From NCBI GenBank assembly GCA_959599095.1, contig CAUGGC010000002.1, positions 1 through 64,000 of the forward strand: a DNA stretch of 64,000 nt. The letters run 5' to 3'. The DNA is from an uncultured Collinsella sp. (GTDB taxonomy: Bacteria; Actinomycetota; Coriobacteriia; Coriobacteriales; Coriobacteriaceae). Both the position numbers and the translations under genes were made by a program. The notes under the pieces were generated by a model. It saw only the letters and a list, made by a program, of their open reading frames with translations, did no database searches and was not told the DNA's origin. Below, in pieces: positions 15,380 to 24,085 of the stretch; the stretch's first letter is position 1; every line of letters starts with the position of its first letter.

Positions 15380-18103
15380 ATGGCAGCAACGGATATTGAG
15401 CGCGGGCTTTCGACCGCCGAGGTCGAGGAGCGCATCGCCGCCGGTAAGATCAACCGCAATATGGAGCTCAAGACCAAATCGGTCAAAGAGCTCATCATCG
15501 AGAACCTTTGCACGCTGTTTAACCTGATCAACGCTGTCTTGGCGATTTTGGTGTTGCTGACCGGTTCGTTTAAGAACCTGACGTTCCTGTTCGTGGTGTT
15601 TCTCAATACCGCCATCGGCGTCATCCAGTCCATGCGCTCCAAGAAGATGGTCGATAAGCTCACGTTGCTGACCTCCAAGAAGGCCATCGCGGTGCGCGAC
15701 GGTGCCGAGGTGGAGCTCGACTTGGACCAGATCGTGCTCGACGACATCATTCGCCTGGGGCGCGGTGACCAGATTCCTGCCGACGCCGTGGTGGTGTCGG
15801 GCGAGGCGCTCGTTAACGAGAGCCTGCTGACGGGCGAGAGCGATCTCATCAAAAAGCAGCCCGGCTCCGAGCTCATGAGCGGCAGCTTTATCGACTCGGG
15901 CCTGCTGCGCGCCCGTGTGATCCATGTTGGCGCCGACAACTACGTGGCAAAGATCAACAACGAGGCCAAGTACGTCAAAAAGGTCAATTCCGAGATCATG
16001 AACGCGCTGAACGCCATCGTGCGCTTCGCGAGCCTCATTATGATTCCGCTCGGCCTGGCGCTCTTTACCTCGAGCGTGAGCGAGCTTTGGGATGCCGCCG
16101 GTACGCCGGGCGATAGCGCGCTTTCGTGGTGTTTTTCCGAGCTGCTTGCCGGTCGCGTGCCTTCGTCGGCGCTGCTGTCTACGGTGGGCGCTCTTTTGGG
16201 CATGATTCCGCAGGGCCTGGTGCTGCTGACCTCGTCGGTGCTTGCTATCGCCACGGTGCGTCTGGCGCGCCGCAAGGTACTCGCGCAGCAGCTCTACTGC
16301 ATCGAGACGCTCGCGCGCGTCGACGTGCTGTGCTTGGACAAGACGGGCACCATCACGTCGGGTCGCATGGAGGTCGAGGGTACCTATCCGTTGCCGATCG
16401 AGGGCGCTGGCATGGGCGCGGGGGAGAGCGAGGTATCTGTCCCCGTTGAGACCACGGTCCTCGATTTTGCGCTCGCCAACGTGGCGCGTGCCACCTCGGC
16501 AGATGCCAACGAGACCTGTCAGGCTCTGCTCAACTATTACGCAGACCGGCCGGTCGAGGTGTCCGAGCCGCTGGCGGTCATTCCGTTCTCGTCGTCCAAA
16601 AAGTGGAGCGGTGCCTCGTTTGCTCAGGGCTCCTATGTGATGGGCGCGGCGCAATTTGTGCTTTCGGAGCGCGTCTTTGCGCAGGTCGAGAACCGGGTGG
16701 CCGAGCTTGCCGATACCTGCCGCGTGCTTGTGGTGGCCCGTGTGGACGGCTTTACGCCCGACGGCGATATGGTGGGCGAGGCCGAGCCCGTGGGCTTTGT
16801 GACCATTCGCGACGAGATCCGCACCTCGGCCGCCGAGACCATCGGTTACTTTAACGAGCAGGGTGTGACCCTCAACGTGATCAGCGGCGACGACCCGCGT
16901 ACGGTGTCGTCGATCGCGCGCGTGGTGGGCGTTCCGGGGGCCGATGCCTACGTCGACGCCACGACGCTCGATACGCCGTCCAAGATTGATGCGGCTGTGG
17001 ACCGCTATCACGTCTTTGGTCGCGTGACCCCGCAACAGAAGCGCGAACTCGTGCAGGCGCTCAAGCGTCGCGACCATACCGTTGCCATGACGGGCGACGG
17101 CGTCAACGACGTCCTGGCGCTCAAGGAGGCCGACTGCTCCGTGGCCATGGCCGCCGGTTCCGACGCCGCGCGCAACGTGGCCGAAATCGTGCTGGTCGAC
17201 AACGATTTTGCCTCGATGCCCGCCGTGGTGGCCGAGGGCCGTCGCTCCATCAACAACCTGCAGCGCTCTGCGGCGCTGTTCCTGACCAAGACGCTGTTCT
17301 CGATGGGCTTGGCGGCGCTGTGCATCGCGTTTCCGCCGTATCCCTTCGAGCCGATTCAGATGACACTCATCAACTTCTTCTGCATCGGCGCGCCGGGCTT
17401 TGTGCTGGGTTTGGAGCCCAACAACGCCCGCGTGAAGGGGTCATTCTTGACCAACGTGCTAAAGCGTGCACTGCCGGCGTCGCTGGCGGTCATTATGGCT
17501 GCGGCGCTCGATATCTTTGTGGCGCGCGTGTTCGGCTTTAACCAGCTCACGCTGTCTACGATGTGCCTGCTTACGTCGTGCGCGGCGAGCGTGAGCCTGA
17601 TCTGGCGCATCTCGCAGCCGCTCACTCCCTTGCGCGTGGTGCTCTTTGTATTTGTCGTCGTCGGCATTTTGGCGGGTGTTATCGGATTCCCGGAGCTGTT
17701 GTCCATCGCTAATCTTTCGATGGGCGAGGCCGTTATCTTGCTGGGGATCGTCGTCTTTACCTGCACGGTGTTCTTTAAGCTCGCCACGATGATGGATTCG
17801 CTTAAGCCGCGTCGTCGCCATGCTGCCACCGGCTTTGGCCGTGGCGTTCGCGTCCGTCTGGGCCGCGGTGGCGGCAAGGTGAGTTCGACGGGTTCAACGG
17901 CCCAGCGGTTTGCCAAGCGCGTCGCCGCCGATATGGCGCAGCGCCGTGAGGAGCGCACCGCTCGCGAGGCCGAGGTTCGCGCCCTCGAGGGCGTGGCCCA
18001 GGCCCAGCCCAAGAAAAAGAAGAGTACCGGAGCCAAGCGCTCTCGCGTAACCAAGTCCGCCCAAGGCATCAAAGTCTCTATGCCAAGCAAAAAGAAGAAG
18101 TAA
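15380..18103 (+). CDS. Cation-transporting P-type ATPase (Exp7/YfgQ-like group) with a basic C-terminal tail
   Basis: Membrane pump of 907 residues. LTGES near 151-155, phosphorylated D320 in DKTGT, GDGVND near 573-578 and the following ADCSVAMAAGSDAA segment mark a complete P-type ATPase. The M4 motif is IPQGL rather than IPEGL, as in the Exp7/YfgQ-like subfamily of uncertain, possibly Ca or Mg, specificity. About 99 residues after the last membrane helix (from about 809) are very basic, roughly 30 Lys/Arg against 6 acidic, ending in KKKK; I know of no such tail in the family. Start is uncertain: ATG 15368 or 15380, neither with a good ribosome site. Confidence 0.88.
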   Translation: MAATDIERGLSTAEVEERIAAGKINRNMELKTKSVKELIIENLCTLFNLINAVLAILVLLTGSFKNLTFLFVVFLNTAIGVIQSMRSKKMVDKLTLLTSKKAIAVRDGAEVELDLDQIVLDDIIRLGRGDQIPADAVVVSGEALVNESLLTGESDLIKKQPGSELMSGSFIDSGLLRARVIHVGADNYVAKINNEAKYVKKVNSEIMNALNAIVRFASLIMIPLGLALFTSSVSELWDAAGTPGDSALSWCFSELLAGRVPSSALLSTVGALLGMIPQGLVLLTSSVLAIATVRLARRKVLAQQLYCIETLARVDVLCLDKTGTITSGRMEVEGTYPLPIEGAGMGAGESEVSVPVETTVLDFALANVARATSADANETCQALLNYYADRPVEVSEPLAVIPFSSSKKWSGASFAQGSYVMGAAQFVLSERVFAQVENRVAELADTCRVLVVARVDGFTPDGDMVGEAEPVGFVTIRDEIRTSAAETIGYFNEQGVTLNVISGDDPRTVSSIARVVGVPGADAYVDATTLDTPSKIDAAVDRYHVFGRVTPQQKRELVQALKRRDHTVAMTGDGVNDVLALKEADCSVAMAAGSDAARNVAEIVLVDNDFASMPAVVAEGRRSINNLQRSAALFLTKTLFSMGLAALCIAFPPYPFEPIQMTLINFFCIGAPGFVLGLEPNNARVKGSFLTNVLKRALPASLAVIMAAALDIFVARVFGFNQLTLSTMCLLTSCAASVSLIWRISQPLTPLRVVLFVFVVVGILAGVIGFPELLSIANLSMGEAVILLGIVVFTCTVFFKLATMMDSLKPRRRHAATGFGRGVRVRLGRGGGKVSSTGSTAQRFAKRVAADMAQRREERTAREAEVRALEGVAQAQPKKKKSTGAKRSRVTKSAQGIKVSMPSKKKK

Positions 18104-18206
18104 CTACGCGCCCTGGCGATGTTGAATTGGTGCCTTGCTCCTGTGGGGCCGTGGCGATGTTATGCTCTAACCTCGATTGTTTGAATTGCTTCGAAAAGAG
18201 GATGCC

Positions 18207-19349
18207 GTGATCTGCCCGCATTGCCTTAAGACTATCGAGGACGGCGCCTCGTTCTGCCCCTACTGCAACGCCTATGTGGGTCCGGGCGATGGTCCCGAGC
18301 ACACCGAGTTCGTGTTCTGTGAGGGCTGCGGTGCCCGTCTTTCTCCGCATGATCGTACGTGCCCCAAATGCGGACGCCCCGCTCCGGGCATCCTCTCCAA
18401 GGACGCGGCAGCATCCGACCTGGCAGCGGGCCGCACGGCGGGCTTTCCGCGCCTAACGCAAGAGCAGATCGATACCGAGGTGCCGCATGCGCCGGCCTCT
18501 GCCGCTGCGGTGCTTTCGGACGCCGCCGACCCCAATGAGACCTGCGTGCTGCCAGCTTTCGATAAGGATTTCGGTATCCCCAAGGTCGATATTCCCACGC
18601 CGGTTTCCCTGCACGACGATGCTCAAAAACCCAAGCGCAAGGTGCACCCCGACGAGGACGCCTATCACAAGCACAAGCGTCATATCCCCAAGCCGCTCAT
18701 CGTCATCGCGGTCCTTGCCGTCGTGTGCGGTGGTGCCTATTGGTTCGTGACGACCGATCCCATGGGTGTTATGCCTGGCTTCTATGATCAGTTTGGCCAA
18801 GCTGCACAAACCACCTTCCCCACGCGTCAAAAGGGCGAGGCGACTGAGGACGATACCAAGCAGGGCGATTCTGCCGAGGTGGTCCAGGAAGAAACCGTGC
18901 TCACCGATGATCAGCTCTATACCAGGCTCGACGGTCTGTATCAGACCATCGTGTCCTACGCTGACGAGGACCAGATCGGCGAGGTCATCGATTCCTTTAA
19001 CAACGGTTATCTTCGAACGCCGCTGTCCACCCGTCAGGAGCTCTCGCAGAGTGCCTACGCCCTGCGCGACCAGATCAAAAAGACGCAAGATGAGCTCAAC
19101 AACCTGAAAGTACAGGACGATACGGTCTATGCGGATGACATTGCCCACTTAAAGCAGCTTGCCGAGTGGATGTATGAGCGCGTCGACGTGATCTGCCAGA
19201 GCTGGGATATCTCGCTGGCCATTCCCGATGGCGAGTCGATGAGTTCCCACCAAAGCGAGATCCTGGCGCCCATCGCGCAGGGCGGCAACAGCGCGCTGAA
19301 CCAGTACGATGCCAATGTGGGTTCCTGGAAGCCGCAGCAGCGTTCCTAA
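18207..19349 (+). CDS. Zinc-ribbon membrane protein of unknown function
   Basis: 380 residues. Two zinc-ribbon pairs at the N terminus (CPHC 3-6 with CPYC 17-20; CEGC 38-41 with CPKC 52-55), a disordered linker, one membrane segment about 163-182 and an extracytoplasmic C-terminal half rich in charged helices, possibly coiled coil. The GTG at 18207 is chosen because AAAAGAGG lies five bases upstream and it puts the first CxxC at residue 3, as in many zinc-ribbon proteins; an in-frame TTG 10 codons earlier has no such site. No enzyme motif seen; such proteins are often membrane sensors or anchors. Confidence 0.8.
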   Translation: MICPHCLKTIEDGASFCPYCNAYVGPGDGPEHTEFVFCEGCGARLSPHDRTCPKCGRPAPGILSKDAAASDLAAGRTAGFPRLTQEQIDTEVPHAPASAAAVLSDAADPNETCVLPAFDKDFGIPKVDIPTPVSLHDDAQKPKRKVHPDEDAYHKHKRHIPKPLIVIAVLAVVCGGAYWFVTTDPMGVMPGFYDQFGQAAQTTFPTRQKGEATEDDTKQGDSAEVVQEETVLTDDQLYTRLDGLYQTIVSYADEDQIGEVIDSFNNGYLRTPLSTRQELSQSAYALRDQIKKTQDELNNLKVQDDTVYADDIAHLKQLAEWMYERVDVICQSWDISLAIPDGESMSSHQSEILAPIAQGGNSALNQYDANVGSWKPQQRS

Positions 19350-19387
19350 AATTAGTTCGCCATAGTCGGCATAACCTACGTGCGCAA

Positions 19388-19417
19388 TTGATGTAAGCCC
19401 GTGCTTATTGCTACAAT
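19388..19417 (+). promoter_or_regulatory. Promoter of the cyclophilin gene
   Basis: TTGATG at 19388-19393, 18-base spacer, TACAAT at 19412-19417, followed after about 40 bases by the start codon. Confidence 0.65.
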
Positions 19418-19456
19418 TCGTACAAATATGCTTTAAACGCACGAGGAAGGAACCAC

Positions 19457-19999
19457 ATGTTTGGTTTTAAGAAAGAGCTCTACACGCCCGAGTATCAACT
19501 TGTCGGCGACGAGTGCGCCGTAATCGAGACGTCGAAGGGTACCATCAAGGTCAAGTTTGACGGCGAGGGCGCTCCCATTCATGTCGCGAACTTCTGCGAG
19601 CTTTCCACGATGGGCTTCTATGATGGCCTTAAGTTCCATCGCTATGTGCCCGGTTTTGTCATCCAGGGCGGCGACCCCAATACTCGCGACATGTCCGGCG
19701 CCGACGTCGCTGCCGGTCTTGAGGGCCCCGACGGCATGCCCGGTACCGGTGGCCCCGGCTACTGCATCAAGGGCGAGTTTGCCACCAATCCGCGCAACAG
19801 CCATGTCGATGGCGCCCTTGCCATGGCACGCTCCATGGACCCCGATTCCGCGGGTTCGCAGTTCTACTTCTGCCTGGGTGCCCAGCATAACCTCGATTCT
19901 GGTTACACCGTCTTTGGTACCACGGTCGAGGGTCTCGATGTGATTTCGCAGCTGCGTGCCGGCGACGAGATCGTCCATGTCGAGATCGTTCACGAGTAA
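19457..19999 (+). CDS. Peptidyl-prolyl cis-trans isomerase, cyclophilin type
   Basis: Cytoplasmic proline isomerase and folding helper; 180 residues, no signal peptide. Cyclophilin core motifs are present: FYDGLKFHRYVPGFVIQGGDP (about residues 54-74, with the catalytic Arg in FHR), SQFYFCLG near 134-141 and VFGTTVEGLDV near 154-164. AGGAAGGAA precedes the ATG by five to six bases and a good promoter lies upstream. Eleven bases separate it from the TPR gene, so both are likely co-transcribed. Confidence 0.94.
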   Translation: MFGFKKELYTPEYQLVGDECAVIETSKGTIKVKFDGEGAPIHVANFCELSTMGFYDGLKFHRYVPGFVIQGGDPNTRDMSGADVAAGLEGPDGMPGTGGPGYCIKGEFATNPRNSHVDGALAMARSMDPDSAGSQFYFCLGAQHNLDSGYTVFGTTVEGLDVISQLRAGDEIVHVEIVHE

Positions 20000-20010
20000 A
20001 GGGGACTTCC

Positions 20011-21315
20011 TTGAATAGCCAGCTGATCCAACAGGGCCGCGCCGCTTACCGCGCGGGTGATTTTTCTGCTGCAGCCCAGATGCTTGGGGCGGCAAAGACT
20101 CCCGATGAGATTATGGGCGAGGCCGATCACCTTCGTGGCAACGCCTTGATGCACCTGGGCATGTATGCCGAGGCCGCCGAGGCCTATGCCGCCGCCCTCA
20201 ACGACGGCACCTACGGCAAGCGCGGCGCGCTGCTCACCAACCGCGGCAAGGCGCTCGCCGCCGTGGGCGACTACACGACGGCCGCCCAGGCGTTCTCTGC
20301 TGCTACGCAGGATGCTTCCTATGCCACGCCGTTCAAGGCCTATCTGGGCCTGGGCAATGCGCTGTTCCAATCGGGCGACTATGCCAACGCGGGAACCGCC
20401 TTCCGTCAGGCTGCCATCGACGGCGCCAATCCGGCTCCTGCCGCCGCGCTTGGCGAGCTCGGTCGTTGCTTCATTAAGCTCGGCCGTCCGGCGGATGCCG
20501 TGGAGACCTACCGCACGGCTATCGACTTTGCCGGCCCTCGCGACGACACGCGTGCGCTTAACGCCGGCATGGGTCAGGCGCTTTCTGCCGCCGGCCGTCC
20601 CTCCGACGCACTCGACGCCTTTAACGCCGCTACTGCCGATGGCATCTACCAGCTCACCTCCGAGCAGGCCGATGAGCTTGCCCGCGTGCACGATTCGCTT
20701 GCCGCGCTGTCTGCCCAGACGGCTATGGCCACGGCTCCGGCGCCCGCGATGGACGCTCCTGCCGTCGATCCTCTCGATCCTACGGGCGCGACCGGTCAGT
20801 TTATGCCCGATCCCTCGGACACCGGCTTCTTTACGCTGTCCGAGTCCGAGATGGTCCAGCAGGACCGTCAGGATCGTAAGCAGGCCAAGGTCCGTCGTCG
20901 CCATCGCCACACGGGTCTCAAAGTCTTCATCGTGCTACTTCTGCTCATTTTGATCGCCGCGGGCGGTCTGGGCTTTGCCTACACGCGCGGCTTTGGCTTC
21001 CCGTCTCAGGAGTCTGTCGTTACCGATCTGTTCCAGGCTGCCGGCGACGGTGACACCGCAAAGGCCGAGTCTTGTCTGGCCTCGAGCCTGTCCGAGGACG
21101 CTAAGTCGATGATCATCTCCTCGATTCCGCAGGGTGCCACCGTGTCCGTCGAGGGCATGGATCAGTCCATGACCGAGACGACCGCTAAGGTGAAGGCATC
21201 GCTGTCCAAGGGCGGCGAGCAGGAGTACACCGTCAAATTCGTGCGCTCCGACAACCATATCGGCTGGGCCGTTTCTTCGCTCGATATGGATTTCTCGGCT
21301 GCTGACAACCAGTAG
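20011..21315 (+). CDS. TPR-repeat protein with one membrane segment
   Basis: 434 residues, function unknown. Residues about 1-220 are degenerate TPR repeats rich in Ala, Tyr and Gly (patterns like AYRAGDFSAAAQML and ALFQSGDYANAGTAF). A proline/alanine linker leads to a basic patch and a membrane segment at about 303-325. The remaining 110 residues, outside the membrane, resemble a small cone-shaped or NTF2-like domain (DLFQAAGDGDTAKAESCL). Layout resembles the zinc-ribbon protein two genes upstream: cytoplasmic interaction module, one helix, external domain. TTG start with AAAGGGGA six bases upstream. Confidence 0.8.
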   Translation: MNSQLIQQGRAAYRAGDFSAAAQMLGAAKTPDEIMGEADHLRGNALMHLGMYAEAAEAYAAALNDGTYGKRGALLTNRGKALAAVGDYTTAAQAFSAATQDASYATPFKAYLGLGNALFQSGDYANAGTAFRQAAIDGANPAPAAALGELGRCFIKLGRPADAVETYRTAIDFAGPRDDTRALNAGMGQALSAAGRPSDALDAFNAATADGIYQLTSEQADELARVHDSLAALSAQTAMATAPAPAMDAPAVDPLDPTGATGQFMPDPSDTGFFTLSESEMVQQDRQDRKQAKVRRRHRHTGLKVFIVLLLLILIAAGGLGFAYTRGFGFPSQESVVTDLFQAAGDGDTAKAESCLASSLSEDAKSMIISSIPQGATVSVEGMDQSMTETTAKVKASLSKGGEQEYTVKFVRSDNHIGWAVSSLDMDFSAADNQ

Positions 21316-21337
21316 TGACCTTATGGGATTTAGCTTT

Positions 21338-21370
21338 GCCCGGCGCTTCACCGCAAGTGAGGTGCCGGGC
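21338..21370 (+). terminator. Possible terminator between the TPR gene and mreB
   Basis: GCCCGGC (21338-21344) pairs with GCCGGGC (21364-21370) and an inner TCAC/GTGA extends the stem. No proper U run follows, so it is only a weak candidate. Confidence 0.4.
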
Positions 21371-21430
21371 TTGCGCTAGTATGATGAGCTAGTAGTTTTC
21401 CAGCAATCATCCAACACATCAGGAGTTGCG

Positions 21431-22474
21431 TTGTTTTCTTTGATGGATATGTTCTTCGGTAGCTATGCGGGCGATCTTGCCATCGACCTCGGCACCGCAA
21501 ATACGCTTGTCTCCGTGCGCGGCAAGGGCATCGTCATTCGCGAGCCCTCTGTTGTCGCCATCGACAAGAACGACGAGCGCATCCTGGCGGTCGGTATCGA
21601 GGCAAAGCGCATGCTCGGCCGTACGCCCGGCAACATTGTGGCCGTTCGTCCCCTGAAGGACGGCGTCATCGCCGACTTCGATGTTACCGAGGCCATGCTT
21701 CGCTACTTTATCGACAAGGCGTCTGAGAAGCGCTATCCGTGGACTCCGCGTCCGCGTGTTGTCGTCTGCGTTCCCTCCGGTGTCACGTCGGTCGAGAAGC
21801 GTGCTGTCTTTGAGGCCACGATCCAGGCCGGTGCTCGCCAGGCCTATCTGATCGAGGAGCCTATGGCCGCCGCTATCGGCGCCGACCTGCCCGTCGAGGA
21901 GCCCACCGGCTCCATGGTCATCGACATCGGCGGCGGTACCACCGAGGTTGCCGTTATCGCCATGGGCGGCATCGTCGTCTCGCAGTCCATCCGTATTGCC
22001 GGTGACGAGTTCGACCAGGCCATCCTCACGCACGTTCGCGATGCCTACAACCTGGCGATCGGCGAGCGTACGGCAGAGGACATCAAGATCAAGGTCGGCT
22101 CCGCCGTGCCGCTCAAGGACGAGCTCGATGTCGAGGTCAACGGCCGCGACGTAATCACCGGTCTGCCCAAGACCGTGCGCATCGAGAGCGAGGAGATTCG
22201 TCGCGCGCTCAACAAGCCGCTCGACGAGATGGCCAAGGCCGTCAAGGACGCCCTCGATGCCACGCCGCCCGATCTTGCCTCTGACCTTATGTACTACGGC
22301 ATTTTGCTGACCGGTGGTGGCGCTCTGCTACGCGGTCTCGACGTGCGTCTGCGCGATGAGACCGGCGTTTCGGTCAACGTCAGCCCCACGGCGCTCGATA
22401 ACGTCGTTAACGGCTGTGCCCGCGTGCTCGAGGCCAATGCGTTTGATGGCGGCTTCGTCCAGACCAATGCTTAA
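21431..22474 (+). CDS. mreB: Rod shape-determining protein MreB
   Basis: Actin-like filament protein that guides lateral wall synthesis. 347 residues, normal length. Phosphate-1 loop DLGTANTLV (about 19-27), IDIGGGTTEVAVI near 163-175, ESEEIRRALNKPL and the C-terminal LTGGGALLRG are present. The TTG start lies five bases after AGGAG. First gene of mreB-mreC-mreD-mrdA-rodA, the elongasome operon. Confidence 0.97.
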   Translation: MFSLMDMFFGSYAGDLAIDLGTANTLVSVRGKGIVIREPSVVAIDKNDERILAVGIEAKRMLGRTPGNIVAVRPLKDGVIADFDVTEAMLRYFIDKASEKRYPWTPRPRVVVCVPSGVTSVEKRAVFEATIQAGARQAYLIEEPMAAAIGADLPVEEPTGSMVIDIGGGTTEVAVIAMGGIVVSQSIRIAGDEFDQAILTHVRDAYNLAIGERTAEDIKIKVGSAVPLKDELDVEVNGRDVITGLPKTVRIESEEIRRALNKPLDEMAKAVKDALDATPPDLASDLMYYGILLTGGGALLRGLDVRLRDETGVSVNVSPTALDNVVNGCARVLEANAFDGGFVQTNA

Positions 22475-22495
22475 TTTCCAAAAGGTGGATTCCAT

Positions 22496-23494
22496 TTGGC
22501 ACGATCTTCGGGTTTCTCCACAAATCTGAATACCAAGCGACAATCAACGGGTATGCGCCCGTTGATTGTTTTCAGCCTGATTTCGGTGTTGCTGCTCACG
22601 TTTTACATCCGCGAGGGCGAGGCAGGGCCGATTCATGCCGTGCGTTCGGGCGTAACGACGATTACCTCGCCGGTGCGCTTTGTGGGTTCGGCTGTGGCGG
22701 CTCCTTTCAATGCCATCGGCAACGTGTTCTCTAACCTTACGGCGTCGCAGGACACGCTCGACGAGCTCAAGAAGCAAAACGAGGAACTGACCTCTAAGGT
22801 TGCTGAGCTCTCCGAGGCTCAAAAGACCGCTGAGCGTCTGGAGGGGCTGGTCGGCCTGCAGTCGACCTATAACCTCAAATCGACCGCTGCTCGTATCGTT
22901 GGTGCCTCGGGCGATGCCTGGACCTCGACCGTTACCATCGACAAGGGCTCTGCCGACGGCCTTACCATCAACATGCCCGTCACGAGTTCTGCCGGTGTTA
23001 TCGGCCAGATTATCGAGGTATCGGCTAAGACATCGACCGTGCGCCTGATTGGCGACGAGAACTCGGGCGTGTCCGCCATGGTGCAGGACACGCGCGCCCA
23101 GGGCATGCTTCAGGGTCAGGCTGATGGCACGCTGCGTCTTGAGTACGTGAGCGTCGACTCCGACGTTAAGGTTGGCGACATCATCGTGACCTCGGGCATT
23201 GGCGGTGTGTTCCCCAAGGGTCTACCGCTCGGCACCGTCTCGTCGGTTGAGAAATCGGCAAACGACGTGTACTACACCATTGTGGTGCGCGCTCAGACCA
23301 CGGCCGAGAACAACGAGGAAGTGCTGGTCATCACCTCGCTGACCGACGAACAGTCGGCCTCGGATGAGGACGTGAGCACGGCCAACAGCACGCCGCAGGG
23401 AACGTCGCGCGATGCTGCGACCAAGACGAAGGACGAGAGTTCGGATGACAGTTCCGACACGTCCGAGACGACCGATTCCGGCTCGAGCGAATAG
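22496..23494 (+). CDS. mreC: Rod shape-determining protein MreC
   Basis: Bitopic scaffold that links MreB to PBP2 outside the membrane. 332 residues: one membrane segment about 22-40, a coiled coil about 80-110 (TLDELKKQNEELTSKVAELSE region), the double beta-barrel about 120-275, then a Ser/Thr/Asp-rich tail that looks disordered. TTG start with AAAGGTGGA six bases upstream. Confidence 0.94.
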   Translation: MARSSGFSTNLNTKRQSTGMRPLIVFSLISVLLLTFYIREGEAGPIHAVRSGVTTITSPVRFVGSAVAAPFNAIGNVFSNLTASQDTLDELKKQNEELTSKVAELSEAQKTAERLEGLVGLQSTYNLKSTAARIVGASGDAWTSTVTIDKGSADGLTINMPVTSSAGVIGQIIEVSAKTSTVRLIGDENSGVSAMVQDTRAQGMLQGQADGTLRLEYVSVDSDVKVGDIIVTSGIGGVFPKGLPLGTVSSVEKSANDVYYTIVVRAQTTAENNEEVLVITSLTDEQSASDEDVSTANSTPQGTSRDAATKTKDESSDDSSDTSETTDSGSSE

Positions 23495-23505
23495 GGGGCA
23501 TGTCC

Positions 23506-24072
23506 ATGGATCTACACGAGCAGGGGATGAGCTCCCGCACGTTTGTGATTGCCGCAATTGTATGCGTGCTGCTGCAGGCAGGCCTGGCACCGCAGATCTC
23601 CATTGCGGGCGGTCGCGTCAACTTCATGATTATCTTGGTGTGCCTAAGCGTGTTCTCGGGCGACCCGACCCGTGCCGTCGTGTGCGGTTTTTGCAGCGGC
23701 TTGTTTTATGACCTGTCCGCTGCCGTGCCGGTGGGCGTTATGTCGCTCCTGCTGACCGTGGGTTCTTTTGCCCTGGTGCACAGTGCCGTCGGTCAGACGG
23801 GCGGTAGCCCGAGTGCGCGCGGCGTCACCGTGGGCGCCTTCGCGCTCGTCATTAATGTGATCTACAGCATCATCTTGCTGTTTATGGGTTTGGAGACGAG
23901 CTTTGTCGTGGCGATCTTCGGCCATGCACTGCCGTCCTCGATCCTGACGGGTCTGGTTGCCATTCCGTTTTTGATGTCCGGCGTCGTGCCGCAGTCCGGC
24001 TATGGATTCTCCGCGCGTGGCGGACGCCAGACGGGTATGCGCTTTAAGCCCAAGACCCGCAAGCTCAAATAG
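23506..24072 (+). CDS. mreD: Rod shape-determining protein MreD
   Basis: Integral membrane partner of MreC and PBP2. 188 residues with five or so hydrophobic segments; GDPTRAVVCGFCSGLFYDLS is the typical MreD core. I use ATG 23506, seven bases after AGGGGG; the ATG at 23500 is too close to it. Basic C-terminal tail. Confidence 0.88.
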   Translation: MDLHEQGMSSRTFVIAAIVCVLLQAGLAPQISIAGGRVNFMIILVCLSVFSGDPTRAVVCGFCSGLFYDLSAAVPVGVMSLLLTVGSFALVHSAVGQTGGSPSARGVTVGAFALVINVIYSIILLFMGLETSFVVAIFGHALPSSILTGLVAIPFLMSGVVPQSGYGFSARGGRQTGMRFKPKTRKLK

Positions 24073-24085
24073 GGGAGGCCCATAG

